DNA from: Candidatus Nitrosocosmicus sp.
Lineage (GTDB): Archaea > Thermoproteota > Nitrososphaeria > Nitrososphaerales > Nitrososphaeraceae
NCBI GenBank assembly: GCA_029194465.1
Contig: JARFXS010000003.1
Span: forward strand, 28,143-92,142
DNA length: 64,000 nt
Reading direction: 5' to 3'
Shown here: piece after piece, positions 50,208 through 62,165 of the stretch
Position numbering within the stretch: position 1 is the first letter of the stretch
Layout: each line of letters opens with the position of its first letter
The notes under the pieces: model-generated
The model's database searches: none
What the model was told of the DNA's origin: nothing
Seen by the model: the letters and a program-made list of their open reading frames with translations, nothing else
Made by a program: the position numbers and the translations under genes

Positions 50208-50423
50208 ATGAAATTAAAGACCTTTTGTTCTCTGACCATGATTCCTACTTTAATACTTATACTATTGTTATTGACATCATTAGATAATTATTCTATACAA
50301 AATGACACATACGGTCAGCCTATTGATAATGCTACTGTTAATCAGTCGAGTTATGATTCTATTTTGATTAGTGACCCATCTGCGAACTCAACTACTCCAG
50401 ATAATGTAACTGCTCTCAAATAA
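50208..50423 (+). CDS. Small exported protein, unknown
   Basis: 71 residues. A strong signal or anchor segment (about 8-27, LTMIPTLILILLLLTS) is followed by an Asn/Ser/Thr-rich tail with N-x-T/S sites. A similar tail style is seen in the repeat protein at 35.8-37.3 kb. No family. A TTTCAT-type hexamer array sits just after it (50428-50452). Confidence 0.5.
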   Translation: MKLKTFCSLTMIPTLILILLLLTSLDNYSIQNDTYGQPIDNATVNQSSYDSILISDPSANSTTPDNVTALK

Positions 50424-50870
50424 TTACAATTTCATTTTCATTTTCATTTTCACCTTTGTCCAAAGGATTGAAAATTGTGGACAATAAATTGGCTAGAGTA
50501 ATACATTTCATTGGGATCATACTCAATATTCGTTATCGCTGAATGTTGACATTCTGTAAAAGCGATAGACAATCAGTCTTAGATAGTTATCTTTTCTCAT
50601 TCTTAGAACATTGAATTTTTGGGGCCTAATGCTAGATAAAAAAATTTTACTGGTGGCGGCGGCTATGTACTTTTTCATAAATTGTGGCGGGAGTGACCAT
50701 GACAACAAAATATCGCAACTAAAGCCTTGTTTGTGTTGTTATTGATACCGGATTTCTAATTAGATAAACCGGCGAAGATTATCTAACTTATTTCAGTAAC
50801 AAAATAAGGTAAAACAAATTCAGTTTAATGTAACATAATCGGGATATAGGACAGAGCAATAATATATTTA
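50424..50870. other. Intergenic stretch with a short hexamer array
   Basis: Starts with about four copies of a CATTTT hexamer (50428-50452). The rest, about 420 bp, holds no supported gene. Confidence 0.4.
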
Positions 50871-51149
50871 ATGAGTATTATCCGCTTTAAGAACCTGAGT
50901 AGCTCACCATTCCTCGCTATATTTCTAGCAATTTCATTTTCAATCATCCCAGCCAATCTCATCTATGCGTATGTAGAATTCGATGTTAGTGGCAGTGATA
51001 CTGGAGATGATCGATCTATAACTAGTTCACAAAGCTCTATGCAGGGCTCATATTGCTATGTACCACCAAATGCTACTATTATTAATTCTTGTAATTCTGG
51101 TAATCTGCATTCCAGTGAGAACACTGGTCTTAATATATATGAACAATAG
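50871..51149 (+). CDS. Small exported protein with a cysteine pair
   Basis: 92 residues. The signal peptide (about 13-33, ending LIYAYV) is clear. The mature part is Ser-rich and has 'SYCYVPPNATIINSCNSG', two cysteines that could form a disulfide. No family recognised. Confidence 0.5.
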   Translation: MSIIRFKNLSSSPFLAIFLAISFSIIPANLIYAYVEFDVSGSDTGDDRSITSSQSSMQGSYCYVPPNATIINSCNSGNLHSSENTGLNIYEQ

Positions 51150-52178
51150 AGTTCATATTCTTTTACCAAGGAACAAATATTTGAGATCCATATTGGATCC
51201 GCAAAGCTCATGACATGGGATACTACTTGAAAGATTGGGTAACTAAAGGTTTCCAGTGTTATCCTATTAAGAAGACATGAATTTTAAGATTCTAATCTTT
51301 TCAATTATATGTCTGAAAGATTTTGCAGGATAAACAGTATTGTGGGTCCATTTCACCTGATATGAGGAAGTTCAAATTCCTGTATTATAACTTGAGCTCA
51401 AGCTTGCTGTTATCCCATATGTTAATTTAAGAATGGCCAAAGTAGTATTAACTTTTTATACACATGAGAAATTTTATTGTATATCACAAATAGTAATCTT
51501 GATCTGAAATTCGTAACTTTTATTACTAAATATTTGTTAATTTCAATATACAATGCGCCCTGATTGACCATACGGAAGGTAGTCAATCTAAAGTATACGA
51601 TCGCTATCTAAATTAATTTGATCGATTTTTGTTTTGTATTTACACAAGATAATTGAATAACAGATTGAATTTTTATATACTAGTATTCTCTTCTTAATGA
51701 ACATACTTCGATTAGGGATATTACTGTTTAACATAAAAGACCTAACATAATTCATTAAAAATATCAACTTTGCAAAACACTCAAGAACTGTAATTCTCAA
51801 TTCGATCATCAACTTTGCGTGGAGAAATGATTAACGACTGTCTTCGAGTTATCACATCGTGTGCTATGTTAATGCATTTCTATTGATCTGGATCTTTATC
51901 GTAGGATATGGATGTTATCATGACGTGGCGTTAAAAGGATTGTTACTTGAAAAGTCCCCATTAGTAAATAAACCAATCGTTTAAAGAAAATCATAGCCGA
52001 TACATTTTAGCATAAGACTTTAGAATCTTTATCCTTCTTCAATTGTTAGTTAGCAGACTTTAGGGCTGTTATTGAGCAATAATCAACAAAAACTTTTTTA
52101 CTTACAAATTCCAAATGGAAATATTATTGAAAAAACATTTTAAACCAAATTATACCTAGATATTCAATTTCCTTTTAT
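51150..52178. other. Decayed or non-coding stretch
   Basis: About 1.03 kb, AT-rich, short frames only. A 74-codon minus frame at 51588-51812 has no domain and was not accepted. Confidence 0.4.
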
Positions 52179-52460
52179 ATGATGTCTGAAAGGGAATCGA
52201 GGATCAGGCTAGCTGAAAACTGTAAATACCTAACTTCAAAATTACCCTTCGGGAGTTTCGACTTTGAACACCTGGAAATTCGATTATCCATCATAAAAAG
52301 AGAAGAATCTGGTAGCAACAACAGAATTGCAAAAGAGATTCAGATTAATAGGGAACCAATGGACAACCATGTTTTGCTATCAATGTTTACAACTCCTGAG
52401 CTAATTGAATTAAAGTCTTCTCTAGTTAGACAGATGAGCTTAGAGAAAGAAATGATTTGA
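52179..52460 (+). CDS. Hypothetical protein
   Basis: 93 residues, charged, from ATG 52179 (a second ATG follows). The C-terminal helix 'TPELIELKSSLVRQMSLEKEM' is amphipathic. Codon use fits the genome. No family recognised. Confidence 0.45.
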   Translation: MMSERESRIRLAENCKYLTSKLPFGSFDFEHLEIRLSIIKREESGSNNRIAKEIQINREPMDNHVLLSMFTTPELIELKSSLVRQMSLEKEMI

Positions 52461-52888
52461 TTAATCCCTGAGTTATTAGGCAAGGACAGTTCAATCGGAG
52501 ATGAAGTTAGCGATTCTTCCTAGCTGCTAGTTTAGTTTTGGTGATTTCGTAATCATGTTGTGGTCAAATTTCAAATCTTTAGTAATTGAATTTGATTGCC
52601 ATATATGCATAGAATTCACAATATGGGTTTGATGTTGAAAACTCGATAATATTTTGAATAAGAAAAAAAATTAAGAAATTGTATCAGAATTTGAATATCG
52701 TGAAAAACCTTATATGAATCGTAATTGGTGATAATACTGATGTCTGAGTCAATCTATAAGGATACAAGCCATGATTTTGTAAATAAAATCAATGGGCTCG
52801 ATATTGAATTAGCATCTAAAATTGTAGGAAAAAATGTAAGTTAACGTGAAGTTCTAAAGCAAGATACTTAACCAGAGATTATCGATAT

Positions 52889-53154
52889 ATGAGAAAGCTT
52901 GCCGGAATGCCATTAATTAAAACTGATAAATTGTCGTTGGACTATAAGAAAGCGGATATCTACATCGAGTTAAAGATGTTTAAATTGAAGCAAGATCTTA
53001 AAGAACAAATAAACGAATTGAATTCCCAAATAGGAAAGTTAGAGGATCAACTGTTAATTTAAGAGAAAGACATCAGTGAAATAAAACAGCAACCTATTGG
53101 CCGATTACTGATCCAGGACGATAGATTTGAATTTTGGTTTATGATAATCTACTG
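52889..53154 (+). pseudogene. Coiled-coil protein remnant with in-frame stop
   Basis: 57 codons from ATG 52889 end at TAA 53060-53062 after 'MFKLKQDLKEQINELNSQIG', a heptad pattern. The same frame continues with 'EKDISEIKQQPIGRLL' to a TGA at 53152. Upstream, ATG 52740 opens 34 codons that then hit several stops. The whole looks like one or two eroded genes of unknown type. Confidence 0.4.
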
Positions 53155-54016
53155 AATTTAGTAAGGAAGTATTTTCCTATCTTTTCGTTCTCCTATGCAT
53201 GATTATTGTTTCAGCTCTCGTGAGGAATTCTAGTAATTACTTAGAATTAGCACCGATCTCAGTGCGTCTGAACAATTGGTTGAATTGGCTATCGACTAGG
53301 GGTCCGCACTCTGATACCTTTCGGTTCTAGGATTATAGTGCTCCTACTAACCTGTTACCACAAAATTAACAGAACACCAAAGATATGCTGGCAATGTTGT
53401 TATCTAACATTAAAAAGCATACCCCCTACTATCCCATGAAAACTCAAATCACTGAATCATCCAAGAGAAATTCACATCATATTTTCTGAATTAATCACAG
53501 TAAATTGTTCCAGTCATCTTAGTTGGTTCACTCAGTAACCTCAAAAAGATCTAATAACCGTTATTAGTTTAGGGCCTGAGAAATATTTGCCAGTTGATTG
53601 TTCTCATGTTTAGATACGGATAGATATAGAAATGGTTTACCATTTCCAGCAATATTTGTTCCAATATTACGACCTTTTGTTGTAGAAATTCGGTCGGCCT
53701 TGGTTATAATGCATATTTAAGTTAGGAGTTACAGATAGTGAGAGTTCAAGACTATCTCATGTGTCAGCAGACAAATACTTTCTTAGTAAGCCAAAAAAAA
53801 CATTTTAGTCGAGTAATGTTGGAAAAGATATTTTCTCATCTTGCTTACTCTGATCTAAAAAGGGGGCTTAAGTAGGTAAAGGTATACACTCTCCATCACT
53901 TAATGTCAAGAAATGACTTTGGATTTGAATCGACTGAATTTTTTCCTTAAAGTGTGACGCTTGTATAATTAGGGAAGTCAAATTAAACAGTCTACTACAA
54001 ATAAATTCATGTAACT
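53155..54016. other. Decayed or non-coding stretch
   Basis: About 860 bp with no frame longer than 60 codons and nothing recognised. Confidence 0.4.
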
Positions 54017-54021
54017 AAATT

Positions 54022-54398
54022 CTTCTCTGTTTTGATAGCGGATGATGATGAGCGATTTGATAGTTTAAATAGAGAATTTAAGAAAAATGGGTATTGATTC
54101 AATTTCGTTCACCGATCCGTTACTACCGCTTTAATAATTTTTCAGACACGTTGACAAGTATTCTTTAATTATCACTGACTTTAAGATGCTCAAGTTCGAC
54201 GGACTAGAATTTTCCATGGCGATAAGGGATTCCAATCAATATTTAAAGAATATATGGATTGCGGAATAATTTGATACCGGAGCTCAGTGTAATGAACTAT
54301 CAAAAGAATGCAACATGACTGGAGTTTATGTAAAGTCGATAAAATTGGATGACTTACAAATATTCAGAAAATCCACTAAGGGAAAACCAAATGATTAA
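54022..54398 (+). pseudogene. Response-regulator receiver domain remnant
   Basis: Pieces in different frames spell out a receiver: 'FSVLIADDDERFDSLNREF' (acidic pocket), then 'GIDSISFTDPLL', then 'YSLIITDFKMLKFDGLEF', where the phospho-Asp would be ITD, then 'GVYVKSIKLDDL' with the Lys. At least three stops or shifts separate them. The intact receiver gene starts 240 bp downstream. Confidence 0.7.
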
Positions 54399-54636
54399 GT
54401 TGCTTAGGCATCAATGAGCCCCAGTCTTTTCAGTCTTGGTTCAAATTTTGAATTTGTGGGGTTGACTAAACTGTTCAACTTCCAGGAAATGTTAGGATGA
54501 TAAATCGTTTTACTATTCAGACGTTACTTTATGATTACTATAACAATAACTTTGATAATATGTGACTAACGGTTTCAATCAACTTAACCTTTATGACTAT
54601 TTGTACACTTAAATATTTCATTAGTGACGCTAAGAT

Positions 54637-55014
54637 ATGTACACCCCTGTATCCATAATGATAGTGGATGATGAGTGGGACGTTGCACGCGTGATTGAAC
54701 TGTCCATTGCAAGGAGGGGGCTTGACACAATCCTATTTAATGAGTCATTATTGGCTTTGGAACATTACAGGCAAAATCCAAAGAGATATTCTTTGATAGT
54801 TGTAGATTGGTCGATGCCCAACCTTAATGGTCTGGATCTTGCTAAAGAAATAAGAAAATACGATTCTAAGGTTAAAATTCTATTAATCACGGGATGGCTT
54901 ATAGAGGATGTGTTAGATAGTATTGGTTATAAGGATGCCAAGATTTCCGCGGTGTTGCGAAAGCCAATTGACTTGGATGATCTTGCGCAGCGCATAGATC
55001 AACTATGTTCCTGA
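54637..55014 (+). CDS. Stand-alone response regulator receiver domain
   Basis: 125 residues and only a CheY-like fold: 'IMIVDDEWDVARVIE' (acidic pair), phospho-Asp in 'SLIVVDWSMPNLNGLDL', Thr in 'KILLITGW' and Lys in 'VLRKPIDLDDL'. All key residues are present. It has no output domain, so it probably works through protein contacts. No kinase is adjacent, and both kinases in this window lack their own phospho-His. Confidence 0.9.
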   Translation: MYTPVSIMIVDDEWDVARVIELSIARRGLDTILFNESLLALEHYRQNPKRYSLIVVDWSMPNLNGLDLAKEIRKYDSKVKILLITGWLIEDVLDSIGYKDAKISAVLRKPIDLDDLAQRIDQLCS

Positions 55015-56701
55015 GATGAGGCTTAAACCTCCATGGATGGGCGTGTTTTATTTCATTTGTCCTGAAAACAGACTCAGAACTTGTTACTAAAAGCTCAAAA
55101 TAGAATTACAAATACTTAATATGTTCAGTGTTTCTCTTTATTTTTGTTAAACACTGCAATTGGATAAGTGTATTGTGCACTTTATGAGAGAACAAAATAG
55201 ATAAATGTTAATTCAAAAACTACTATCAACGCGACTTAAGGATTCGACTAATGATTAAAGATATGAAATGAACGTCATGGGATAAAGATTCCTGTTAAAA
55301 ATGGGTCAAAAAGGATGAACTAGATGGTAATTCTCTTTCCCAATTCTAGGGATTTCAGGAGCCTTATCGATGAAAGCAGAGTTGGCAAAATGCCATGACT
55401 AAAATAGTATTTAATGATAATAGGAAAACGAACTAAGAATATCAAACTCAAACAAATAAAATACTAGGTTTATTCAAGATGGATAATTAGATAATCAAAA
55501 CTACCAGTTTAGGAACAAGATTGATGAATCATGTTTAGGGCCTTAATATCTGCCCCAATTTGGGCAAGCTGCAAATAATTATAGATTTCATTGAGACACT
55601 TACATTCTCAATTTTATAGAATGAAAACCCTGATTTGATTCAAATTTACATCTGATTTGTAAATCCTTTCCTAAAATGAATTTTCCTAGAATTATTTCTA
55701 TTCTTTTCTTCTATAATTATACAATCTTTAGAATGTAGTTCATAATTCTTCATAATTGTCTTAGACAGTATCTTGGCACTTCGGTTTTCTCCAGCAGGAA
55801 GTAAACTTTGATAAAATTATTATAACATGATTAGTATAATTTATATTTAGTAAGGAACGTTCGCCACTAAAAGACTATTACACTACTCTTGTACACCTAT
55901 AGAAGAATATTCCTGTTAGAGAAACAATGGGTTTATACAGATGGCTAAGAGTCATAGTCTAAACGGAACCTTCGAACAACGATATATTATTTTAGAAAGT
56001 GCACCTAGAACCTTCAAAACCACGGCTGAGCACATTTTGTACAGCTTTATTTAAATATTTGCCATCAGGTGCGCTTAGACCTGCTCATGGCCAATGCTTC
56101 AATTAAACAAAACCAATACTAATCTACCCATAATAGATTTTTGGTAAAATGATAAAATCATTGTTTGGCTTATCCTCTATGGCTTGAGAGTCCAAACTAG
56201 TTCTTATGATAAGTTGTTAAATTTATCACGTATTTGACTGGTTTCATAATTCAAATTTGGATGATTGATTTGCCAATCTTAATGGATTGTATTTCTAGAC
56301 AAAAATAAAAAATTGACCAATTTTTTCAAGATACGGAATATAATATATATATTTACTTTGATCATATAATTGTGCATATATGAAAATCTGATCCCCCTGG
56401 TTGTTGATAATGGTCCAGGTTTGGACAGTTGAGACTATTCGCCAAAATTAACATTTGGTCAGCATGTATTTTCTATCTCGTTACTGTTTTACTATATATT
56501 TAAATATCCAAGGCTAACACTAAAAAACAATGAACTTAGATTGGGACAAACACCGTTTACCGTTTTCTCAAATTCATAGTTATACATAGGAGAGAATCCA
56601 TATCAATTCCATTATTGATAAAATTAGCAATGAAGTTGATCTCAGATGATTGTAACTGAAAGTTTTTCTACTTTCTTGCTCTATTTACTTGAGACTTAAC
56701 T
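55015..56701. other. Long gene-free stretch
   Basis: About 1.69 kb, AT-rich with frequent stops in every frame. A minus-strand reading near 55500-55600 gives 'YNYLQLAQIGADIKALNM', perhaps a relic, but nothing can be named. Confidence 0.4.
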
Positions 56702-57539
56702 TTGTATATAGGCTGCTCTGGTTGGAGTTATGAAGGATGGAGAGGTAATTTTTATCCAAAGAAAATGGAAAATAAAGACTATTTATCCTATTATTCGAGA
56801 TTCTTCAAATTTGTTGAGGTAGATTCAACATATTATCAAATACCTACAAGATCTACGGTTAGAGGATGGACGACCAAAACCCGAAGATTTCAAATTCTCA
56901 TTTAAATTTCCCAAAGTAATCACTCATGAGAAGAGATTAGATGATGTTGTTAAACCTCTCTCAATATTATTTTATTCTTTAGAACCTGTGATTGATAAAC
57001 CTAACTCTATTAATACAACTGCCGCCCTTTCTTCCGAGAAGAAAGGTTTAATCCTTTACAAGATATGATTCGTCATCTAGATAAGAGATTCAGATATTCA
57101 TTAGAAGTGCGACATTCATCATGGTTTAATGATAATGTATATGATTTTTTAAGGGAAAATAATATGTCTTTAGTTTGAGCGTAAGGACAGACTAAGCTCC
57201 CCTTCAATTATAACATCAGATCAGGTCTATGTTAGATTCATAGGCGATAGAAGCATTTCAGAGATGGACTTTGGAAAGATAGTAAAGAACAGAAGAAAAG
57301 ATATGCTTGAATATGTAAAGAAGGTTAGAGATGTGCAAAATGAAAGTTCAAACTTACATGATGTGTTAATAGCATTTAACAATCATTTTGTTGGCTTTGG
57401 TCCTCAATCAGTAAACGATTTCTTGAAATTAATGAACATGCCCGAAATGGATTGGAAGACCGAATTGGAAAATTCTGATAATAATCCTGATAAACACGCT
57501 GATCGATTTCAATCCAGTTTGTCTGATTTCAGCAAATAG
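56702..57539 (+). pseudogene. DUF72 family protein, multiple lesions
   Basis: Begins 'IGCSGWSYEGWRGNFYP' and 'YYSRFFKFVEVDSTYYQIP', the DUF72 hallmark (TIM-barrel relatives of unknown function). The frame is lost at about 56877, where DFKFSFKFPKV continues in another frame. Later pieces are 'RFRYSLEVRHSSWF', then 'MSLV' followed by TGA (57176-57178) at a conserved Trp position, and 'SDQVYVRFIGDRS' to the intact C-terminus at 57539. Confidence 0.85.
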
Positions 57540-57565
57540 GTTTTATTGAAACCAAAATCTTTCAT

Positions 57566-58160
57566 TTGAAAATTTAGTTTGCTAATCCCAACAATATTTG
57601 ATCCAATACTGGTTTAATTTTCTTGGTGATTAATTCATTGTTGTCTGGCCTGTAAAAGCAATGATTAAGAAATACCTAACTACTAGTTCCTCCCTGAAGT
57701 AAATCAATAATTTCAGGTTCTATTCCTTTGTTCCTCCAGAAAGCAAATAGCTCGAGACAATAGCGAATACTCATATCAAATCCATTTCCAATAGATATCC
57801 ACTTCCTTAAGCGAGTCATAATAAATCTCTTTGTCAAGTATGTGTTCTTTGCGATTTCTATAATTTGTTCAATTACACGCTAACTCAAGATTTCTAAGTT
57901 TGTCCCAGAATGATATTAAGATAATAATAATGTTTCAGCATACTTTTTTTTTATCGATAAACTTATCCTCGCTCTTGATCAGCCAAGGTGAATTTCATAC
58001 CTCATCTTGAAAGGAGGCCTCTTGGTGTGTCTGAAAAGTAAAAAAATGTTCTTATATTTTAGTGATAGGATAGAGGATGCGTCCTTTATCAATTTTATCC
58101 TATCTCCAGGTCATTTCCTAAACTCTGAACTATCTACAATTGATTTGATTTGAATCCATT
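57566..58160 (-). pseudogene. C-terminal remnant of a second integrase-like recombinase
   Basis: On the minus strand, 57.57-57.88 kb reads 'YLTKRFIMTRLRKW', then 'CLELFAFWRNKGIEPEIIDLLQG', then after a stop 'VFLNHCFYRPDNNELITKKI'. This resembles the end of archaeal tyrosine recombinases, where the family usually shows ...IDLLQGR...HYYRPD. Upstream pieces to about 58.16 kb ('KDASSILSLKYKNIF') may belong. Several stops and shifts make it non-functional. The family is inferred from memory of related proteins. Confidence 0.45.
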
Positions 58161-59170
58161 GACTCACTCGAATCAGTTTGTAAGAACTATATTCAATTAA
58201 TTATTTGAACCCCTTTCTCATAGATTTTGAAGATATATTTTTCATTTAAGTCATATTCAAACCTAAAAATAACTTTAATTTCCAAACATTTTGGGTTTAA
58301 AATTTTGTAGGTAGTAAAGTCAAACGGGATTTTAAGACAATCGTTTTCAATTGGAAAAAAACTTTACGCCCAGGTTGCACGCTAGTTCAATCTACATATC
58401 AGGGAATATCAAGCTATAATATTCTTCCTGCTTTAACAGGACTTGGTTAGTTTTTGATTCAGGTAAGACTAAAAAAGGAAAAGAACAACCATAGAAGATT
58501 CTGAAACTTTATCAATAACTTTGACTAAATCTCTTGATATGACAATCAATATCATTCTTACTAATTAATCTTTATGAAGCGCGTAGAAAAAATCTTCCAT
58601 CTTTGCATTTTCTTCATTTTTGCTATATTTCCTTCCAACCCCTCCTGTTTTATCAAATCTTTCACTTAACTTTCTCTCTCTTTCAGATCTAACTTGGAAC
58701 AAAATGCCCATCATGTATGAGTTTCTGTTTCTCTGTTTTGATAATAATTGCACTCAAATACGGTGTTAATCTTTTATTCTTAGTTAATGTTAACAGACCA
58801 ATTCGACCGTTCTTTCCTGGATGTAATCGAAGGATACAAACCATCTAATTAGAAAAATGCAATTGAATATTTTTATCCATTACGCAGTGTAGAGAAGCGT
58901 AGTTGGAGGCCCAGACAAGTCATATGTTTCTATTTTGGTCAAATTAAAAGATACAAAAATTTTAAAGGGTTTTGTCTAACGTCAGAACTCTAATACGCTA
59001 AAGCCCGATCCCCAGTTGTAACTCTGCTATGCAATACTCTTCAGTATTACAGAACAATTGAGGTTCGTAGAGTCCAATTTGAGGTGCTTCTTTGTCTTCG
59101 TAATTAACGTTAATGAACATAGTTTTTAAGATAGAAACGAGTGGATAACTCGTTTTGTGTTTTATATTCT
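58161..59170. other. Eroded stretch with a 62-codon minus frame
   Basis: A minus frame at 58565-58753 ('RSERERKLSERFDKTGGVGRKYSKN') is Lys/Arg-rich and may be part of the same ruined element as the recombinase remnant. The remainder shows nothing. Confidence 0.35.
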
Positions 59171-59365
59171 TCATAAGTCGTCTGTGGCCTTTTGAGTCAG
59201 GTAAATGGAGTCAACGTCATTTGGATCTACAAATATGTAGCCACTGCTAAGCAGGTTGTCTCTGACATGTTGTCTCGTTTGCAGATCTGACCATTCCTTG
59301 TTGTACCTGCCTAGCCTTCTGCACGCGTCATTATAAATATCAACAAAATTTACTGATACTTTCAA
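59171..59365 (-). CDS. Hypothetical small protein or fragment
   Basis: 64 residues containing 'DACRRLGRYNKEWSDLQTRQHVRDNLLSSGYIF'. It reads like real protein and is helical with a short beta tail, but has no known family. Could be a fragment from a mobile element. Confidence 0.35.
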   Translation of the reverse strand: MKVSVNFVDIYNDACRRLGRYNKEWSDLQTRQHVRDNLLSSGYIFVDPNDVDSIYLTQKATDDL

Positions 59366-60191
59366 TTCATTGTCGGGTGCTTTTAATCAAACCTTGACAA
59401 ATGTTAAGGTCAAACTTCTGTATCTTCTCAGAAATATGTTGTTGTTCCAATCATATTGATATGGATAAAATACCTTATAAGATACAAGGTAATTGTTCAA
59501 TCAAGTGAAGAAATTTAAAAATGGTTAACACAGGAATACAAATACATTTATATATAGAAAGTTTTTAATCATCAAATATGTCATCATCTCAACCATCCTG
59601 TTATCAAAAGTAGATTCTATATCTCCAAGGACAAAGGATTCTATCGAAGTCCTCTTCCAGAAAGTTGAAATGCATAATCATAAAATAATTGGATAGTTTG
59701 CAAAAAGAAATTTTCCTTTGAGTCCAATCTATTCAAAAGTATGAAGAGAGCCGCCACACAGTCAAAACAAAAATTGCTCCCAACTTAACAATATTTTACC
59801 TGTTTCAAAAACATTGTGTTTATAATCACCGAACCAATCATACTAGAAATTAGACTCTAATATTGACATTCTTCAGCATCGATGATGTAGTTGCCATAAA
59901 GCTGCACAATCCGGTCAAGCATTGCGCCTTTCAAATATCATAAGTTCAAAAGCCTTTATTTTACCTCCAACGATACGACACCCTTAACAAAATGCACCTT
60001 TTGTAATAAAGGGTAGAACTCTGCCTGCGTCAGACCAGGTAATCATGGAATCTTCCAGAAAGATTGATATTCATGCTTAAAATAAAAACTTTTTATTGCA
60101 CAATTATGATAATAAAAAACTGTATACAGAATATGTCCCGCCAACAAAACCCCAAATCTCCAAATTTGCCCCAGAATTCAAAATTACCGAT
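59366..60191. other. Gene-free stretch
   Basis: About 825 bp with no supported gene. A 77-codon frame at 60064-60297 overlaps the tRNA-Glu pseudogene and is rejected. Confidence 0.4.
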
Positions 60192-60285
60192 GCTCCGGCC
60201 GGATTTGAACCTGGGATCTACGACTCGAAAGCGTTTAATGCTTGACCGGATTGTGCGTTTTTATTGCTACTACACTAATGGATTT
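60192..60285 (-). pseudogene. tRNA-Glu(TTC) pseudogene
   Basis: On the minus strand it keeps TAGTGTAGT, then 18 extra bases, TCCGGTCAAGCAT, a loop CTTTCGA (anticodon TTC), then GGTTCAAATCC and the 3' acceptor strand GGCCGGAGC. The 5' acceptor strand does not pair, the anticodon stem is broken and the T-stem has mismatches. The better preserved 3' half is what an attachment-site relic would keep. Confidence 0.65.
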
Positions 60286-61187
60286 CAATTTGAATAATTT
60301 ATGGATATTATAAAATCCTTTTTATTTGTAAATTCTAATATTGATTTCGTTTCCTCCCATATTTTTTGAAGCTGATTGATCTCATAGTAATTAATTAATA
60401 CCAATGCTGAATTTTATGCTTAATAAGGAAAATCTAAGTATATATACTCTCAATATCTAAATATTGAGCAAGAGACTGGAGCCTCCACAAATAGATTCTG
60501 ATATTGTCGTGTCGAAATATGATGAAAATAGCATACGGTTTTTGGAAGAAGCCTTGAATGATGATAAAAGATATCTTACTATTACCACTTTGCGAAAAAA
60601 ATAACCGCGTCAAGGATAAGTTCGGATGTCGCGTGTTGTGTCAAGATTGTGAGTTACTAAATGTAATATACTACAACCTTCGGCTATAACAAGCCAAAAA
60701 AATTCAATGTGTTAAATGAGTATTTGTATTTTGATTTATAGATTTTTAACCACGAGGACTGCAAGATAATTAATACAATCATTTTTATAGAAACATGTAT
60801 TGAGTCATAATTTCATCATTGATATTTGCATCTAAAAAATAATAAATATTTGAATCAAGAATAGTTTTTAATAATTTATGATTCGAAAAGAGTAGCGACC
60901 GAACTACAAATATTATTAGACTTATAATTAGATAATCCTTCTATTACATCCATAATTACAGGCGACCCTTTGTTATTAAAATCTTAAGGAAAAAAAGGCC
61001 GATTCGGCAACTTAACTCCATACATAATTTGGATATATTGGAAATCTACTTATAAAAGCCCTCCAAACATCCCATTGCTAATTAAAACTCCCTTTTTTTA
61101 CTATTCAACACGTTCGTCAAGCGTTACTCTGAGTAACTCGATATATTTGAAATGGAAATAATTGTCATGGGATCTAAATCATATATC
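60286..61187. other. Eroded stretch
   Basis: A 46-codon frame from TTG 60464 ('LEPPQIDSDIVVSKYDENSIRFLEEAL') and a stop-interrupted frame near 60900-61090 look like gene relics. Neither can be named. Confidence 0.35.
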
Positions 61188-61503
61188 TGTGCTAGTGTGT
61201 AAACGTAAATTTAGAGAAAGTGGAATGCTTTTTCGACACAATACAACAGTCCACAGCGATTTAAGTAAAATTGTATTGGACTCCGACAAATTTGAGTGGC
61301 TTGTCTAATAATTCAAAAGATGCAAAGAATGCTCTCCAGAATAAATTCTTGCAATTCAAACATTTCCAACCAACTCGTGAATCTCTTGATTATGAAGACT
61401 ATTTGATGATATTATAAACGAAGAATTTGGAAAGTTTGATTCTAAAATTATGAAGATTATTGGACAAATGATCAAACCATATCTTGAACTAGAAAATCGC
61501 TGA
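61188..61503 (+). pseudogene. Finger-like protein remnant
   Basis: Reads 'VCKRKFRESGMLFRHNTTVHSDLSK', a C...F...L..H....H spacing like a C2H2 finger with its first Cys lost. After two stops it continues in another frame as 'NALQNKFLQFKHFQPTRESLDYEDY' and, one base later, 'DDIINEEFGKFDSKIMKIIGQM' to a TGA at 61501. At least two lesions. Function unknown. Confidence 0.45.
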
Positions 61504-61508
61504 ATTAT

Positions 61509-61742
61509 ATGAACAATCAAGAAAAGGCTCGTGCGTTAACTGAGGCCTTCAGTTCATCAATGATATCGCATAATCCTGTTAAATCCCTGCATGAGATAGC
61601 GGAAATGCATCGCGCAAACCAGAGATTAAAGATAATTGCTCAATACTGGTCTCAGCTTAATAATATTCCCATTCAACAGGCCGCCGCTTTTGTCGAGAAT
61701 GCTATAATGAACTCTTCCTTAATCCATCGAATAAATAATTAG
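61509..61742 (+). CDS. Hypothetical helical protein
   Basis: 77 residues from ATG 61509, six bases after the finger-like relic. All-helical with 'LHEIAEMHRANQRLKIIAQYWSQL'. It seems intact although its neighbours are ruined. No family recognised. Confidence 0.45.
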   Translation: MNNQEKARALTEAFSSSMISHNPVKSLHEIAEMHRANQRLKIIAQYWSQLNNIPIQQAAAFVENAIMNSSLIHRINN

Positions 61743-62165
61743 AAGAAAATTACTTTTCATAAATCCACATCCAAAGCGAGTAAAAGACATGGATGTATTG
61801 TTCTCTCCTCCCTATCACGGCGTTCATGGTTATACAGAGATATTCGTTTCTCAATTTTCCTCCTAACTTGATAAGAAAATTCCCGTTTCTACACATGTTT
61901 AGGTGATACTATATCAAATTACAAATATAGCGTTGATAAAAGAAAACTATTTCTATGCTTTTATCTATTTATTATTATGATTATAATTCAATTTAAATGC
62001 TATCGTTAAATTGAGACTAAGAATGAATATTTCGGAAAAATTGTAAGACAATAGTGGTAGACTCCAATTGATTACTTAATTCCGTAATACACCCCAAATT
62101 TGCATAATTAATAAATTGTTTAGTTAATTGAGGATTTGTATACAAAATGTTTATTATTGGAAAAA
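61743..62165. other. Gene-free stretch
   Basis: About 420 bp, AT-rich, no supported feature. Confidence 0.4.

Noticed and set aside
60064..60297. 77-codon plus-strand frame over the tRNA-Glu relic
   Set aside because: Its C-terminal half is the complement of the tRNA pseudogene; not coding.
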